Shown one piece after another: positions 52,636 to 60,575 of a DNA stretch of 64,000 bases (positions are counted from its first letter, which is position 1; each line of letters opens with the position of its first letter). Source of the stretch: an uncultured Burkholderiaceae bacterium (lineage in GTDB: Bacteria > Pseudomonadota > Gammaproteobacteria > Burkholderiales > Burkholderiaceae_F); contig CALXQR010000004.1 in assembly GCA_944390675.1 (NCBI GenBank), positions 124,001 through 188,000 on the forward strand. The letters are read 5' to 3'. The notes beneath the pieces were generated by a model, which had not been told where the DNA came from, did no database searches, and was given only the letters and a program-made list of their open reading frames with translations. A program made the translations under genes and the position numbers.

Positions 52636-53175
52636 ATGGATTTAAAAGGCACCAAGACTGAAAAGAATTTGATGGAAGCTTTTGCCGGTGAATCTCAGGC
52701 CCGCAACAAGTACACCTACTACGCCAGCCAAGCCAAGAAAGACGGCTACGTTCAAATTGCTCAGATTTTTGAAGAAACCGCTAAGAACGAACAAGAACAC
52801 GCCAAGCTTTGGTTCAAGCTGTTGCACGGCGGTGCAGTGCCCACCACGGAGGTGAACCTTCAAGACGCTGCCAACGGTGAAAACTTTGAATGGACGAACA
52901 TGTACGATCGTATGGCCCGCGAAGCCCGCGAAGAAGGTTTTGAAGACATCGCCTTCTTGTTCGAAGGTGTCGGCGCCATTGAAAAAGAACACGAAGCTCG
53001 CTATCTGAAGTTGCTCGAACGCGTCAAGGGCGGTATGGTCTTTACCTCCGAAGGCGATACGATGTGGCAGTGCTCCAACTGCGGCCACATTGTGTTCGGC
53101 AAGCAAGCTCCGGAAGTGTGCCCGGTCTGCGCTCACGCCAAGGCCTACTTCCAACGCAAGGCTGAAAACTACTAA
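52636..53175 (+). CDS. rubrerythrin
   Basis: 179 residues. The ferritin-like diiron domain starts KNLMEAFAGESQARNKYTYYASQAKK and has the EEhxH pattern FEETAKNEQEHAKLW and the second GAIEKEHEARY. The C-terminal rubredoxin-like iron site is WQCSNCGHIVFGKQAPEVCPVC (two CxxC pairs). Rubrerythrin reduces hydrogen peroxide in anaerobes and microaerophiles. The start at 52636 follows AAGGAGAAAGAA. Monocistronic with a strong terminator. Its presence supports a low-oxygen lifestyle. Confidence 0.97.
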   Translation: MDLKGTKTEKNLMEAFAGESQARNKYTYYASQAKKDGYVQIAQIFEETAKNEQEHAKLWFKLLHGGAVPTTEVNLQDAANGENFEWTNMYDRMAREAREEGFEDIAFLFEGVGAIEKEHEARYLKLLERVKGGMVFTSEGDTMWQCSNCGHIVFGKQAPEVCPVCAHAKAYFQRKAENY

Positions 53176-53199
53176 TTCTTTGATGATTTGGTCATAAGA

Positions 53200-53248
53200 A
53201 ACCCGCCGTCCGAAGCCAAATGGCTTTAAAACGGCGGGTTGATTTTTT
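53200..53248 (+). terminator. terminator after the rubrerythrin gene
   Basis: AACCCGCCGT (53200-53209) and ACGGCGGGTT (53231-53240) form a perfect 10-bp stem, with an inner AGCCA/TGGCT, followed by GATTTTTTTT. Confidence 0.85.
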
Positions 53249-53261
53249 TTGTGCTCAGGAA

Positions 53262-53480
53262 TTATTTCGAGCAGCAGCACTTGCATTCTTGAGCGTCAAA
53301 TCCGATGTCTTCGATCGCTTCAATGACTTTGTCGATGCTAACGGCCATTGCTTCCCAAGTCACTTCGCCTTTTTCAAGACTCACTTCAACGCCCTTGGCG
53401 CCAGGCAGGGCGCTCACAGCTTCCGTGACAGCCTTAACGCAGTTTTGGCAATGCATGCCGTCTACTTTTAACTTGTTCAT
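53262..53480 (-). CDS. copZ: CopZ-like copper chaperone with Cys-rich tail
   Basis: 72 residues, a single heavy-metal-associated (HMA) domain. Metal-binding motif is GMHCQNC (C11, C14), and the fold continues through GAKGVEVSLEKGEVTWEA. Unusually, the C-terminus ends QECKCCCSK, adding four cysteines that could form a second metal site. It is divergent from the copper ATPase across 110 bp that contain a MerR-type operator, so both genes are probably co-regulated. It likely hands copper to the ATPase. Confidence 0.87.
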   Translation of the reverse strand: MNKLKVDGMHCQNCVKAVTEAVSALPGAKGVEVSLEKGEVTWEAMAVSIDKVIEAIEDIGFDAQECKCCCSK

Positions 53481-53534
53481 TTAGGTCTCCTTTTTGTGAG
53501 AATAAATCAATTTCGGATTTTTTCCTAGAGAATC

Positions 53535-53566
53535 TTGCACCCTATAGTAACTATAGGGTATAGAGT
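53535..53566. promoter_or_regulatory. MerR-family type operator/promoter between copZ and copA
   Basis: A perfect palindrome of ACCCTATAG and CTATAGGGT separated by TAA (53539-53559) lies between TTGCAC (-35, 53535-53540) and TATAGA (-10, 53559-53564). The 18-base spacer (or 19-20 with shifted -10) is the overlong layout MerR-type activators require. The half-sites resemble CadR/PbrR-type operators more than the CueR consensus. No merR-type gene is found in this window. Confidence 0.75.
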
Positions 53567-53590
53567 AAGAATAACTGAATTGGAGAATAT

Positions 53591-55840
53591 ATGTCTAAGA
53601 TCAAATTCGAACTCGCCATCACCGGCATGCACTGTGCGGCATGCTCTTCCAGAATTGAGCGTGTGGTCTCCAAGATGGCAGAGGTTGAGAGGGTGAGTGT
53701 GAGCCTGCCCACGAATCGCGCCCAGGTCACCCTCAAAGAAGGTATCAGCAAAAAAGCGGGTGTTGATGCGGTGATTGCGCGCATTGAAAAGATTAATTTC
53801 GGCGCGAAACTCTCCGAAGGCGAAGATTTGGTTAAAGAGTGGCAAAAAGAAAATGAGCTTTCTGCCGCTTCGCTTTCCTCTCAATTCAGATCGCTGCCGC
53901 CCATGGTCGCTTTGGCAGTGATTCTTCTTTACGTTTCGATGGGGCATATGATCGGCTTACCCTTGCCTGCCTTTCTGACGCCCGAAGTTTCACCCATCGC
54001 ATTCGCCGTTCTTCAGCTCATCATTGTTCTGCCGATTATGTATTTGGGCAGGCACTTTTACAGAGACGGTTTCAGCAATCTGATCCAAGGCGCGCCTAAC
54101 ATGGATAGCCTTGTCGCGGTAGGCACCGGCGCCGCTTTTGTTTATTCGCTTTTCTCTCTTTTCATGATTCTTTCGGGTGACTCAAGTTACGCGATGAATC
54201 TTTACTTTGAGTCTTGCGGTGTGTTGATCGCCATGATTTCGATCGGTCAATACATGGAAGCGAAATCCAAGAGAAAAGCGGGGGATGCGATCGGATCGCT
54301 TATGCGCTTGGTGCCGCAGACCGCCAGACGATATGAAAACGGGGAGTCGGTTGTTGTTCCGCTCTCTGAACTCAGTGTCGGCGAATTAGTGCTTGTGCAG
54401 CCCGGAGAACGCATTCCGGTCGACGGCAAAATTCGAGAGGGTAGTAGCGAAGTGGATCAGTCGCTTTTAACCGGAGAGTCAATTCCTGTTGCCGTTAAGC
54501 CCGAGAGCAATGTGATTGCTGGCAGCATGAACGGCACGCATCCACTTGTGATTGAAATTACGCATTTAGGCAACGACACCGCGCTTGCTCAAATCATTCG
54601 CTTGGTGCGAAGCGCGCAAAGCTCGAAAGCGCCGGTGGCGGCATTGGCAGACCGTGTAAGTTTTTACTTTGTGCCTGCTGTGATGGTTCTGGCAGTGCTC
54701 ACTTTTTGCGCTTGGGCGGTTTTCTCCGATGAACCGATTTCGCTTGCCGTTAAAGCAATGATTTCTGTGCTTGTCATTGCCTGTCCTTGCGCCATGGGTC
54801 TTGCAACACCGACTTCAATTATGGTCGCAACTGCCCGCGGCGCGCAGTTAGGTGTTTTAATCAAAAACGCAGTGGCTCTTGAGATGGCAGGCAAAGTCGA
54901 CGTCATTGCTTTTGATAAAACGGGCACTTTAACGTTGGGTGAGCCCAAAGTTGTTGATGTCGTCACTTTTGGTTCCTATACGAAAGAGTCAGCACTGCAT
55001 TTGGCGGCTTGCCTTGAAGCGCGCTCTGAGCATCCGATTGCTAAAGCCATTACGAAAGCCAATGCAACGAAAGTGACACCGACTCAGCCCACGGTTCTGC
55101 CGGGTCAGGGCCTCACCGCTGTCGTCGAAGGGAAGTCTGTTGCCTTAGGGAACGCAAGCTTGATGATTGCTCAGTCAGTGGATATTTCGGCGGCTAAAGA
55201 GACGCTTTCCAAAATGGCTTCCCTTGCCCGCACGCCGCTTCTTTTAGCAGTTGACGGAATGCTCGTGGCGGTGATCGGCGTGGCCGATACCGTGCGGCCC
55301 GAGTCAAATCGTGTGTTGAAAGCCTTGTCTGAACTCGGTATCAAGACGCTCATGATCAGCGGAGATAACAAGAAAACCGCACGAAAGATTGCCGATGAGC
55401 TGGGTATTGATGAGGTGTATGGCGAGGCACTGCCGCAAGACAAGGCGCGTATTATCGAAGAGCTCCAGGCCAAGGGCTTTAAAGTTGCAATGGTGGGTGA
55501 TGGCTTAAATGACGCACCCGCTTTGGCGCAGGCCGATGTCGGCTTTGCCGTAGCCGACGGGGTGGATGTGAGCGCGCAGGCCGGTGACGTGATCCTGATG
55601 AAGCATGGCCTTGAATCGGTTCTGACAGCGCTTAGGCTTTCGAAAGCCGCGCTCAGAAATATTTATCAAAACTTAGGCTGGGCCTTCGGATACAACATTC
55701 TCGGAATCCCCGTGGCGATGGGGCTTCTTCACGCGCTTTGGGGCGGACCGATGCTCTCGCCCATGATCGGGGGCACTGCAATGGCTTTGTCTTCCACTTC
55801 GGTGGTGCTTAACGCACTGAGGCTGCGGTTTTTCAAATGA
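53591..55840 (+). CDS. copA: copper-exporting P1B-type ATPase
   Basis: 749 residues. One N-terminal HMA domain with TGMHCAAC (C15, C18) is followed by eight membrane helices, the CPC metal site at 398-400 (IACPCAMGLATPTS), the phosphorylated D442 in DKTGTLTLG, the HP motif in RSEHPIAKA, and GDGLNDAPALAQADVG. The TM7 YN (FGYNILGIP) and TM8 MxxSS (MALSSTS) residues mark the Cu(I) class (P1B-1). It pumps copper out of the cytoplasm. A MerR-type promoter lies directly upstream. Confidence 0.96.
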   Translation: MSKIKFELAITGMHCAACSSRIERVVSKMAEVERVSVSLPTNRAQVTLKEGISKKAGVDAVIARIEKINFGAKLSEGEDLVKEWQKENELSAASLSSQFRSLPPMVALAVILLYVSMGHMIGLPLPAFLTPEVSPIAFAVLQLIIVLPIMYLGRHFYRDGFSNLIQGAPNMDSLVAVGTGAAFVYSLFSLFMILSGDSSYAMNLYFESCGVLIAMISIGQYMEAKSKRKAGDAIGSLMRLVPQTARRYENGESVVVPLSELSVGELVLVQPGERIPVDGKIREGSSEVDQSLLTGESIPVAVKPESNVIAGSMNGTHPLVIEITHLGNDTALAQIIRLVRSAQSSKAPVAALADRVSFYFVPAVMVLAVLTFCAWAVFSDEPISLAVKAMISVLVIACPCAMGLATPTSIMVATARGAQLGVLIKNAVALEMAGKVDVIAFDKTGTLTLGEPKVVDVVTFGSYTKESALHLAACLEARSEHPIAKAITKANATKVTPTQPTVLPGQGLTAVVEGKSVALGNASLMIAQSVDISAAKETLSKMASLARTPLLLAVDGMLVAVIGVADTVRPESNRVLKALSELGIKTLMISGDNKKTARKIADELGIDEVYGEALPQDKARIIEELQAKGFKVAMVGDGLNDAPALAQADVGFAVADGVDVSAQAGDVILMKHGLESVLTALRLSKAALRNIYQNLGWAFGYNILGIPVAMGLLHALWGGPMLSPMIGGTAMALSSTSVVLNALRLRFFK

Positions 55841-56005
55841 TCAATGCAAAAGCGGCTCGATAAATTCGTAGAGGAAGTAGCAGATCACACCGATTGCGAG
55901 CGCTCGAAGCAAAAGCATCATCATGGCAAGCATGCGGCCGATGCCGTCGGCAAACGACACCGGCTGATCATGTTGTGATTTCTCTTTGTGTTTCTTCTCT
56001 GTCAT
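55841..56005 (-). CDS. small single-span membrane protein
   Basis: 54 residues starting MTEKKHKEKSQHDQPVSFAD, a basic/polar N-terminus, then one hydrophobic helix (about 26-47, MLAMMMLLLRALAIGVICYFLYEF). ATG at 56005 comes 2 bases after the stop of the yddG-like gene, so it is probably translated by coupling. The frame's codon use and clear membrane segment suggest a real gene, but I know no homologous family. The stop abuts the convergent copA stop. Confidence 0.55.
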   Translation of the reverse strand: MTEKKHKEKSQHDQPVSFADGIGRMLAMMMLLLRALAIGVICYFLYEFIEPLLH

Positions 56006-56007
56006 GA

Positions 56008-56907
56008 TTATTTGCCTGCAGCGCTTTTTGTAGCATGCCAGCAAATGACCGAACCCGCAACAACCATCGCTACGCCTTGCCAAAAGGCTAACGTGAGATC
56101 GGCGCCGATCAGCACTGAAGCAAAAAGGCAAGAGAGAACCGGTGTGAAGTATGAGGCGATAGCGAGAATCGTGATGTTGCCATAGCTCATCCCGTGCGTC
56201 CAGGATGCGTAGGCAATGCCCATGGCAAGGCCTCCCAGGATAACGCTTAAGATGCCAAAGGGGGTGATCACCGGACTGCCGCCTACGCCCATCGCCCAGA
56301 AGGCACCGAAAATCATGATGTCAAAAATGAAGATGACGGTGCTCATGTTTTCGCCTTTGGACCATGCGCGGGTCATGGAGGAAAAGGCGGCCCATGTTAC
56401 GCCTGCCATGAGCGCCAAGAAGTAGCTCAGGGGATTGATTTTTATGTGTTCGATAAATGAGTCAATGGCAATGTGGCCGTTACCCAAAATCCAATAGATT
56501 CCGCAAAAGCTCAGGATGGCACCGGGCGCTATCCACCAACGGGCTTTCTGACCGTTAAAGACAATGGCAAACAGGATGGTCAGCGTCGGCCAAAGATAGT
56601 TGACCATGCCCACTTCCATCGTTTGTGTGCCCCCGTCAGAAAAATAAAGTGAAAGGCAAAAGGTGATACTTGAGAGGTTGGCCGTTGCCAGTCCAATCGT
56701 TTTGTATTGCCAGGGGATGCGGTCAAATTTTGGAAAGCCGACAATAAAAAACAGTGCGGTTGCCGCCACAATGTACAAAAGGCATTGTCCTTGAGCTATG
56801 CCGAAATTTTCAGCGATGGTTCTAACCAATGAGACGCTCGCGCCCCACATGAATGGTGCGATTAAACCGATGAGTGTGGCGCCGGCAACGGATTTGGGAC
56901 TGATCAT
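56008..56907 (-). CDS. yddG: YddG-like aromatic amino-acid exporter (EamA/DMT family)
   Basis: 299 residues with ten membrane segments. The sequence TMEVGMVNYLWPTLTILFAIVFNGQKARWWIAPG is nearly the same as in E. coli YddG, as is the N-terminal GATLIGLIAPFMWG. YddG exports aromatic amino acids and some toxic analogues across the inner membrane. It is followed closely by a 54-residue membrane protein gene and lies downstream of tRNA-Ser(GGA), itself ended by a terminator. Confidence 0.9.
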   Translation of the reverse strand: MISPKSVAGATLIGLIAPFMWGASVSLVRTIAENFGIAQGQCLLYIVAATALFFIVGFPKFDRIPWQYKTIGLATANLSSITFCLSLYFSDGGTQTMEVGMVNYLWPTLTILFAIVFNGQKARWWIAPGAILSFCGIYWILGNGHIAIDSFIEHIKINPLSYFLALMAGVTWAAFSSMTRAWSKGENMSTVIFIFDIMIFGAFWAMGVGGSPVITPFGILSVILGGLAMGIAYASWTHGMSYGNITILAIASYFTPVLSCLFASVLIGADLTLAFWQGVAMVVAGSVICWHATKSAAGK

Positions 56908-56995
56908 GATCCAAAAACAGCAAGATGATCTTGAGGACGATCATCATATACTCGAAGTCAAGGAAAAGACAAAGAATAGTCAGCGGATATTAAAA

Positions 56996-57022
56996 AATCC
57001 CAAACTTTTTCAAGCTGGGATT
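56996..57022 (-). terminator. terminator downstream of tRNA-Ser(GGA)
   Basis: AATCCCA (56996-57002) and TGGGATT (57016-57022) form the stem; on the minus strand a TTTTTTAA run follows. Confidence 0.8.
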
Positions 57023-57025
57023 CAA

Positions 57026-57115
57026 TGGCGGAAGGGGAGGGATTCGAACCCTCGGTACGGATAACCGTACGCCGCCTTTCCAGGGCGGTACATTCAACCA
57101 CTCTGCCACCCTTCC
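57026..57115 (-). tRNA. tRNA-Ser (GGA anticodon)
   Basis: 90 bases with encoded CCA and the long variable arm of serine tRNAs (GTACGGTTATCCGTAC). The acceptor GGAAGGG pairs with CCCTTCC-type 3' arm, and the anticodon loop CTGGAAA gives GGA, reading UCC and UCU. Confidence 0.95.
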
Positions 57116-57191
57116 GTGGTCATGTGTCGTAAGCCCGAAATTATACTGTCGATTTCGCAAATTTCAAGGGCTCTCGACACAAAATCGCAAT

Positions 57192-57521
57192 TTAGGCCTT
57201 GCAGCGCTCGATAAAGCGTTTTAATTCGCCGGGTGTTTGAACTTCCACAATACGGTCTACTTCTTTGCCGTCCTTGTAGAAAATCATGGTAGGGATATGA
57301 CCGACATTGAATTGCCCGCGCAATTGTTCACGAAGCTCTCCCTCGCGATCGCCCACGTCGCAGTGCGTGAAATAGACATCGGTGAATTCGTTTGAAAACT
57401 TATCGTAGAAAGGCGCTGCGCGGCGGCAGTCGATACACCAAGGCGCACCGAAATTGACGATGCAAAGCGCGTGAGCGCCAACAGTAGTTAAAACATCCTG
57501 ATGATTGATTTCGTGAACCAT
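57192..57521 (-). CDS. thioredoxin-family protein
   Basis: 109 residues, single thioredoxin fold. The active site is WCIDC (C29, C32) instead of WCGPC, and the cis-Pro loop is HIPTMIFYKDGKEVD. No signal peptide, so cytoplasmic. The altered dipeptide ID between the cysteines should shift the redox potential and partner choice. It lies between two tRNA-Ser genes on the same strand and might be co-transcribed with them. Confidence 0.9.
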   Translation of the reverse strand: MVHEINHQDVLTTVGAHALCIVNFGAPWCIDCRRAAPFYDKFSNEFTDVYFTHCDVGDREGELREQLRGQFNVGHIPTMIFYKDGKEVDRIVEVQTPGELKRFIERCKA

Positions 57522-57590
57522 GAAGTTCTCCTCGACGAAATTTCGATAGTGTCGGATCGATTGTACAGAAATAGAGGAGAGAAATAGTGA

Positions 57591-57678
57591 TGGCGGAAGG
57601 GGTGGGATTCGAACCCACGAACGCTTGCGCGTCGGCAGTTTTCAAGACTGCTGCATTCAACCACTCTGCCACCCTTCC
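57591..57678 (-). tRNA. tRNA-Ser (TGA anticodon)
   Basis: 88 bases with encoded CCA and a long variable arm. Acceptor and D-arm (GGAAGGGTGGCAGAGTGGTT) are identical to the GGA tRNA-Ser upstream; the anticodon loop CTTGAAA gives TGA, reading UCA and UCG. Confidence 0.95.
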
Positions 57679-57804
57679 GTGCGAGCGAGGGCACTATTTT
57701 AACGAAAAGCTGTTACAGAAAACAAGACCCAAGTCCATAAATTTTCTGCAATTATTCAATTTTTAATGTACTATCCCGAAAATTATCGTTATTAAAGGTC
57801 CTTT

Positions 57805-59004
57805 ATGGCTTTCTCAAAAGAAGTCTTTACCAAAAAAGCTCTCGGTTTGCTTGCCGGTATTTCGGTTTTGGCAAGCCTTGCGGGCTGCATTACGTTTCCA
57901 CACAACGGTGTGCGCGAAGTAATGCCTTTGGGACAAAGCACTTTTTCTGAGTATGTCTCGCAGACAACCGATTGGATCAACACGCACCGCCGTTTTGTCA
58001 CCAATGACCGATTAACGGAACTGTCTCATCAGGTGCCCTTTGAAATTCGTCCTGCTGTTCCCAACGGCAAGGGCATTCTCATGATTCACGGTTTTACCGA
58101 TTCGCCATATAACTTCGCGGACATTGCGCAACACCTGGCTGATAAGGGTTATTTGGTCAGAGCCGTTATTCTGCCCGGACACGGAACCAAACCCGAAGAC
58201 ATGATGCACATCACGTTTAAGGATTGGAACCAAATGATTGATGAGCAGACGCGGATTATGGCCCGCGAGGTCTCTGAGCTTTATCTCGCAGGTTTTTCCA
58301 CCGGCGCCAATATGGCCGTGCATGAAGCCTATGAAAATACCAAGGTTGCCGGTCTGATTCTTTTTTCACCGGCTTTGAGTGTGCGAACCAATCTTATTCA
58401 TTTTGTTCCGCTCGTGAGCTTATTTGTGGATTGGGTGAGAACGCCTGCAGAAGCGGGCGGCGGCATCACGCCTTTCCGTTACCGCACAGCGCCGATGCAG
58501 GGCTACAGCACTTTCATCAGCTCGATGAATTCTGCTATGAACCGCATGAAGGATCAGGTTTATCGGAAGCCCGTGTTGGTTTTCATGACCGAGCACGACA
58601 GTATTGTCAATACCCAGGAACTCCTGCCTCTCATGCAGCGCCAGTTCGCAAGCCCTCGTTCCCGCTTTGTCTGGTATGGTGATGTGCTGCCGGAAGGCAC
58701 GACCGCAAGCGATTATCGTTTGACGGTTTTGTCTGACTATCTGCCGCAATACCGAATTCGCAGTTTCTCTCACTTAGGAATTATTTATTCACCTGATAAT
58801 CCTTATTACGGCATGAACGGTACCGAGCGCTTCTGCCTTCGCGGTCAGGATGAAGAAAAACGAAATCAGTGTCATGCAGGCACCAATCTCTGGTACGGTT
58901 CATGGAACGAAAATCGTGATGATCATCCGTACGCTCGCTTGACTTTTAATCCTTACTTTGATCGTCAAATTGATCTGATTGTGAGTACTTTAGGATCGAA
59001 TTGA
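57805..59004 (+). CDS. alpha/beta hydrolase lipoprotein
   Basis: 399 residues. The lipobox LAGC at about 25-28 follows a hydrophobic signal segment, so it should be lipid-anchored; Ile at position +2 suggests outer-membrane sorting. The hydrolase core has the oxyanion motif MIHGFTDSPYNF, the lid-proximal ILPGHGTKPEDM, and the nucleophile elbow AGFSTGAN (Ser). A late His is in RSFSHLGI. The fold resembles carboxylesterases and lysophospholipase-like enzymes; substrate unknown. Monocistronic, with a short leader after tRNA-Ser(TGA). Confidence 0.85.
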   Translation: MAFSKEVFTKKALGLLAGISVLASLAGCITFPHNGVREVMPLGQSTFSEYVSQTTDWINTHRRFVTNDRLTELSHQVPFEIRPAVPNGKGILMIHGFTDSPYNFADIAQHLADKGYLVRAVILPGHGTKPEDMMHITFKDWNQMIDEQTRIMAREVSELYLAGFSTGANMAVHEAYENTKVAGLILFSPALSVRTNLIHFVPLVSLFVDWVRTPAEAGGGITPFRYRTAPMQGYSTFISSMNSAMNRMKDQVYRKPVLVFMTEHDSIVNTQELLPLMQRQFASPRSRFVWYGDVLPEGTTASDYRLTVLSDYLPQYRIRSFSHLGIIYSPDNPYYGMNGTERFCLRGQDEEKRNQCHAGTNLWYGSWNENRDDHPYARLTFNPYFDRQIDLIVSTLGSN

Positions 59005-59070
59005 CTGCCTCAAATTTTGAAGCCATACTCTGTACGATAGCGTTTGATTGCTTTCGTTTTTGGGTTTGTC

Positions 59071-60453
59071 ATGGAAAATCTCATTAATTTATTTATTCAA
59101 ACACCCCTAGGTCCCTGGGGGACGCTTTTTGCCATTCTCTGCGCTGTATTGGTTCTTTGGCTTGCGGTGTCATCATCCAAATCAGCCAAAGAAAATCGTG
59201 AGCTCTTTGAAAAACTTCAGGCTGATATCACTGCTCGAGGTGAAGAGCAGACACAATCGATTGCGAAAAATCTGAACGAAAATTTAAACACGGCCAATAG
59301 CCTGCTGCGTCAGGAATTCACGCAGTCGGTTTCTGAGTTATCGAGAACCCAAAGTCAAAGTCTGGTCAATTTTGCTGATTTGATTCAGAAGATGCATCAA
59401 GGCAACGCGACCGTGCAGCTTCAGGCCCGTGAGGCATTAAAGACTCAGGTCAGCCAGTTATCCAGTGGTATTAATCAAGAGTTGGCCGGGATCCGCGATA
59501 CGCTCAACCGTCAGCTGCAGACTCTTCAGACGAATAATGACGCGAAGCTCGAATTAATGCGCCAGACAGTTGAAACAAAACTTCAATCAACGCTTGAAAC
59601 GAGACTCACGGAAAGTTTCAAACAAGTGGCCGGTCACTTAAAAGAAGTGGAAACGGGCCTGGGTGAAATGCGCGCGATCGCAGGACAAGTGGGTGAACTC
59701 AAACGGGTGCTCACTAACGTTAAGACCCGCGGCACATTCGGAGAAGTGCAGTTGGGCGCGATTCTCGCCAATATGATTCCCAATCATTACGAAGAAAATG
59801 TCGCTACGCGCCCCAAGAGCAATGACCGTGTGGAGTTTGCGATTAAATTGCCCGGCCAAAACGAGGGCGAGAGCGTGTGGCTGCCGGTTGACTCGAAGTT
59901 CCCTGTCGAGGATTATCAAAAGATTGAAGACGCGCGTGAAGCGGGGGATGCTGAAGCGGCCGAGCGTCATGCCAAGGCTTTTGAAATGCGGATTAAGTCC
60001 GAGGCGAAAAAGATTCATGAAAAATATGTCGAAGTGCCTTACACGACTGAATTTGCCGTGATGTTTTTGCCGAGCGAATCGCTTTACGCCGAGTGCTTGA
60101 AGCGTCCCGGTCTGATCGAAGATTTGCAGAATAACTTCCGCGTGACGGTAGCCGGCCCCACGGTGCTGAGCGCCCTTCTCAATAGCCTTCAGATGGGTTT
60201 CAGAACGCTTGCGATTCAAAAACGAAGCGCTGAGGTTTGGACCGTTCTCGGTCAGGTTAAGACCGAATTTGCTAAGTTTGCTGAAGCTCTTGATACGATG
60301 GAAAAACGTGTCGATGGTGTAAAGACTGCTATTGCAGGGGTGAGAACCCGAACCAATGTCATGGGACGGAGGCTACGCGATGTGGAAGAATTGCCCGGAG
60401 AATCCGATCCTATTAAGATTTCCGATAGCGCAGACAAAGGAGAAGAGGCTTGA
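59071..60453 (+). CDS. rmuC: DNA recombination protein RmuC
   Basis: 460 residues. An N-terminal membrane anchor (about 12-34), a long coiled coil (about 40-200, Gln/Leu/Glu-rich), and the C-terminal RmuC domain with KTRGTFGEVQLGAILANMIP, VEFAIKLPGQNEG, WLPVDSKFPVEDY and FRTLAIQKRSAEVW (nuclease-like Asp-Lys positions in VDSKFP). RmuC limits rearrangements at inverted repeats. ATG at 59071 preferred over a TTG at 59044. A 31-residue gene overlaps its stop. Confidence 0.94.
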   Translation: MENLINLFIQTPLGPWGTLFAILCAVLVLWLAVSSSKSAKENRELFEKLQADITARGEEQTQSIAKNLNENLNTANSLLRQEFTQSVSELSRTQSQSLVNFADLIQKMHQGNATVQLQAREALKTQVSQLSSGINQELAGIRDTLNRQLQTLQTNNDAKLELMRQTVETKLQSTLETRLTESFKQVAGHLKEVETGLGEMRAIAGQVGELKRVLTNVKTRGTFGEVQLGAILANMIPNHYEENVATRPKSNDRVEFAIKLPGQNEGESVWLPVDSKFPVEDYQKIEDAREAGDAEAAERHAKAFEMRIKSEAKKIHEKYVEVPYTTEFAVMFLPSESLYAECLKRPGLIEDLQNNFRVTVAGPTVLSALLNSLQMGFRTLAIQKRSAEVWTVLGQVKTEFAKFAEALDTMEKRVDGVKTAIAGVRTRTNVMGRRLRDVEELPGESDPIKISDSADKGEEA

Positions 60454-60545
60454 AAAAATTAATGCAAATCGGCATCGTCATCGCGCTCATCGTGATGGTT
60501 GCCTGCGTGGTCGTTCAGTTTCTGGGCGCCATCGCCAAGTTCTAA
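60450..60545 (+). CDS. 31-residue single-span membrane peptide
   Basis: Starts at TTG 60450, overlapping the rmuC stop (TTGA), and encodes MKKLMQIGIVIALIVMVACV then VVQFLGAIAKF. AGGAGAAGAGG lies upstream. Two Lys followed by a uniform hydrophobic helix look like a small membrane protein; an ATG start at 60462 is an alternative. No family known to me. A terminator follows at once. Confidence 0.5.
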   Translation: MKKLMQIGIVIALIVMVACVVVQFLGAIAKF

Positions 60546-60575
60546 AAGCATGCCGCCTAGAAGGCGGCATTGCTT
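60546..60575. terminator. bidirectional terminator between rmuC and the amidase gene
   Basis: ATGCCGCC (60550-60557) and GGCGGCAT (60563-60570) form a perfect 8-bp stem, extended by AAGC/GCTT, with T runs on both strands. Confidence 0.8.

Noticed and set aside
52266-52655. Minus-strand open frame covering tRNA-Arg
   Set aside because: It runs through a perfect tRNA cloverleaf and into the rubrerythrin leader, so it is not a gene.
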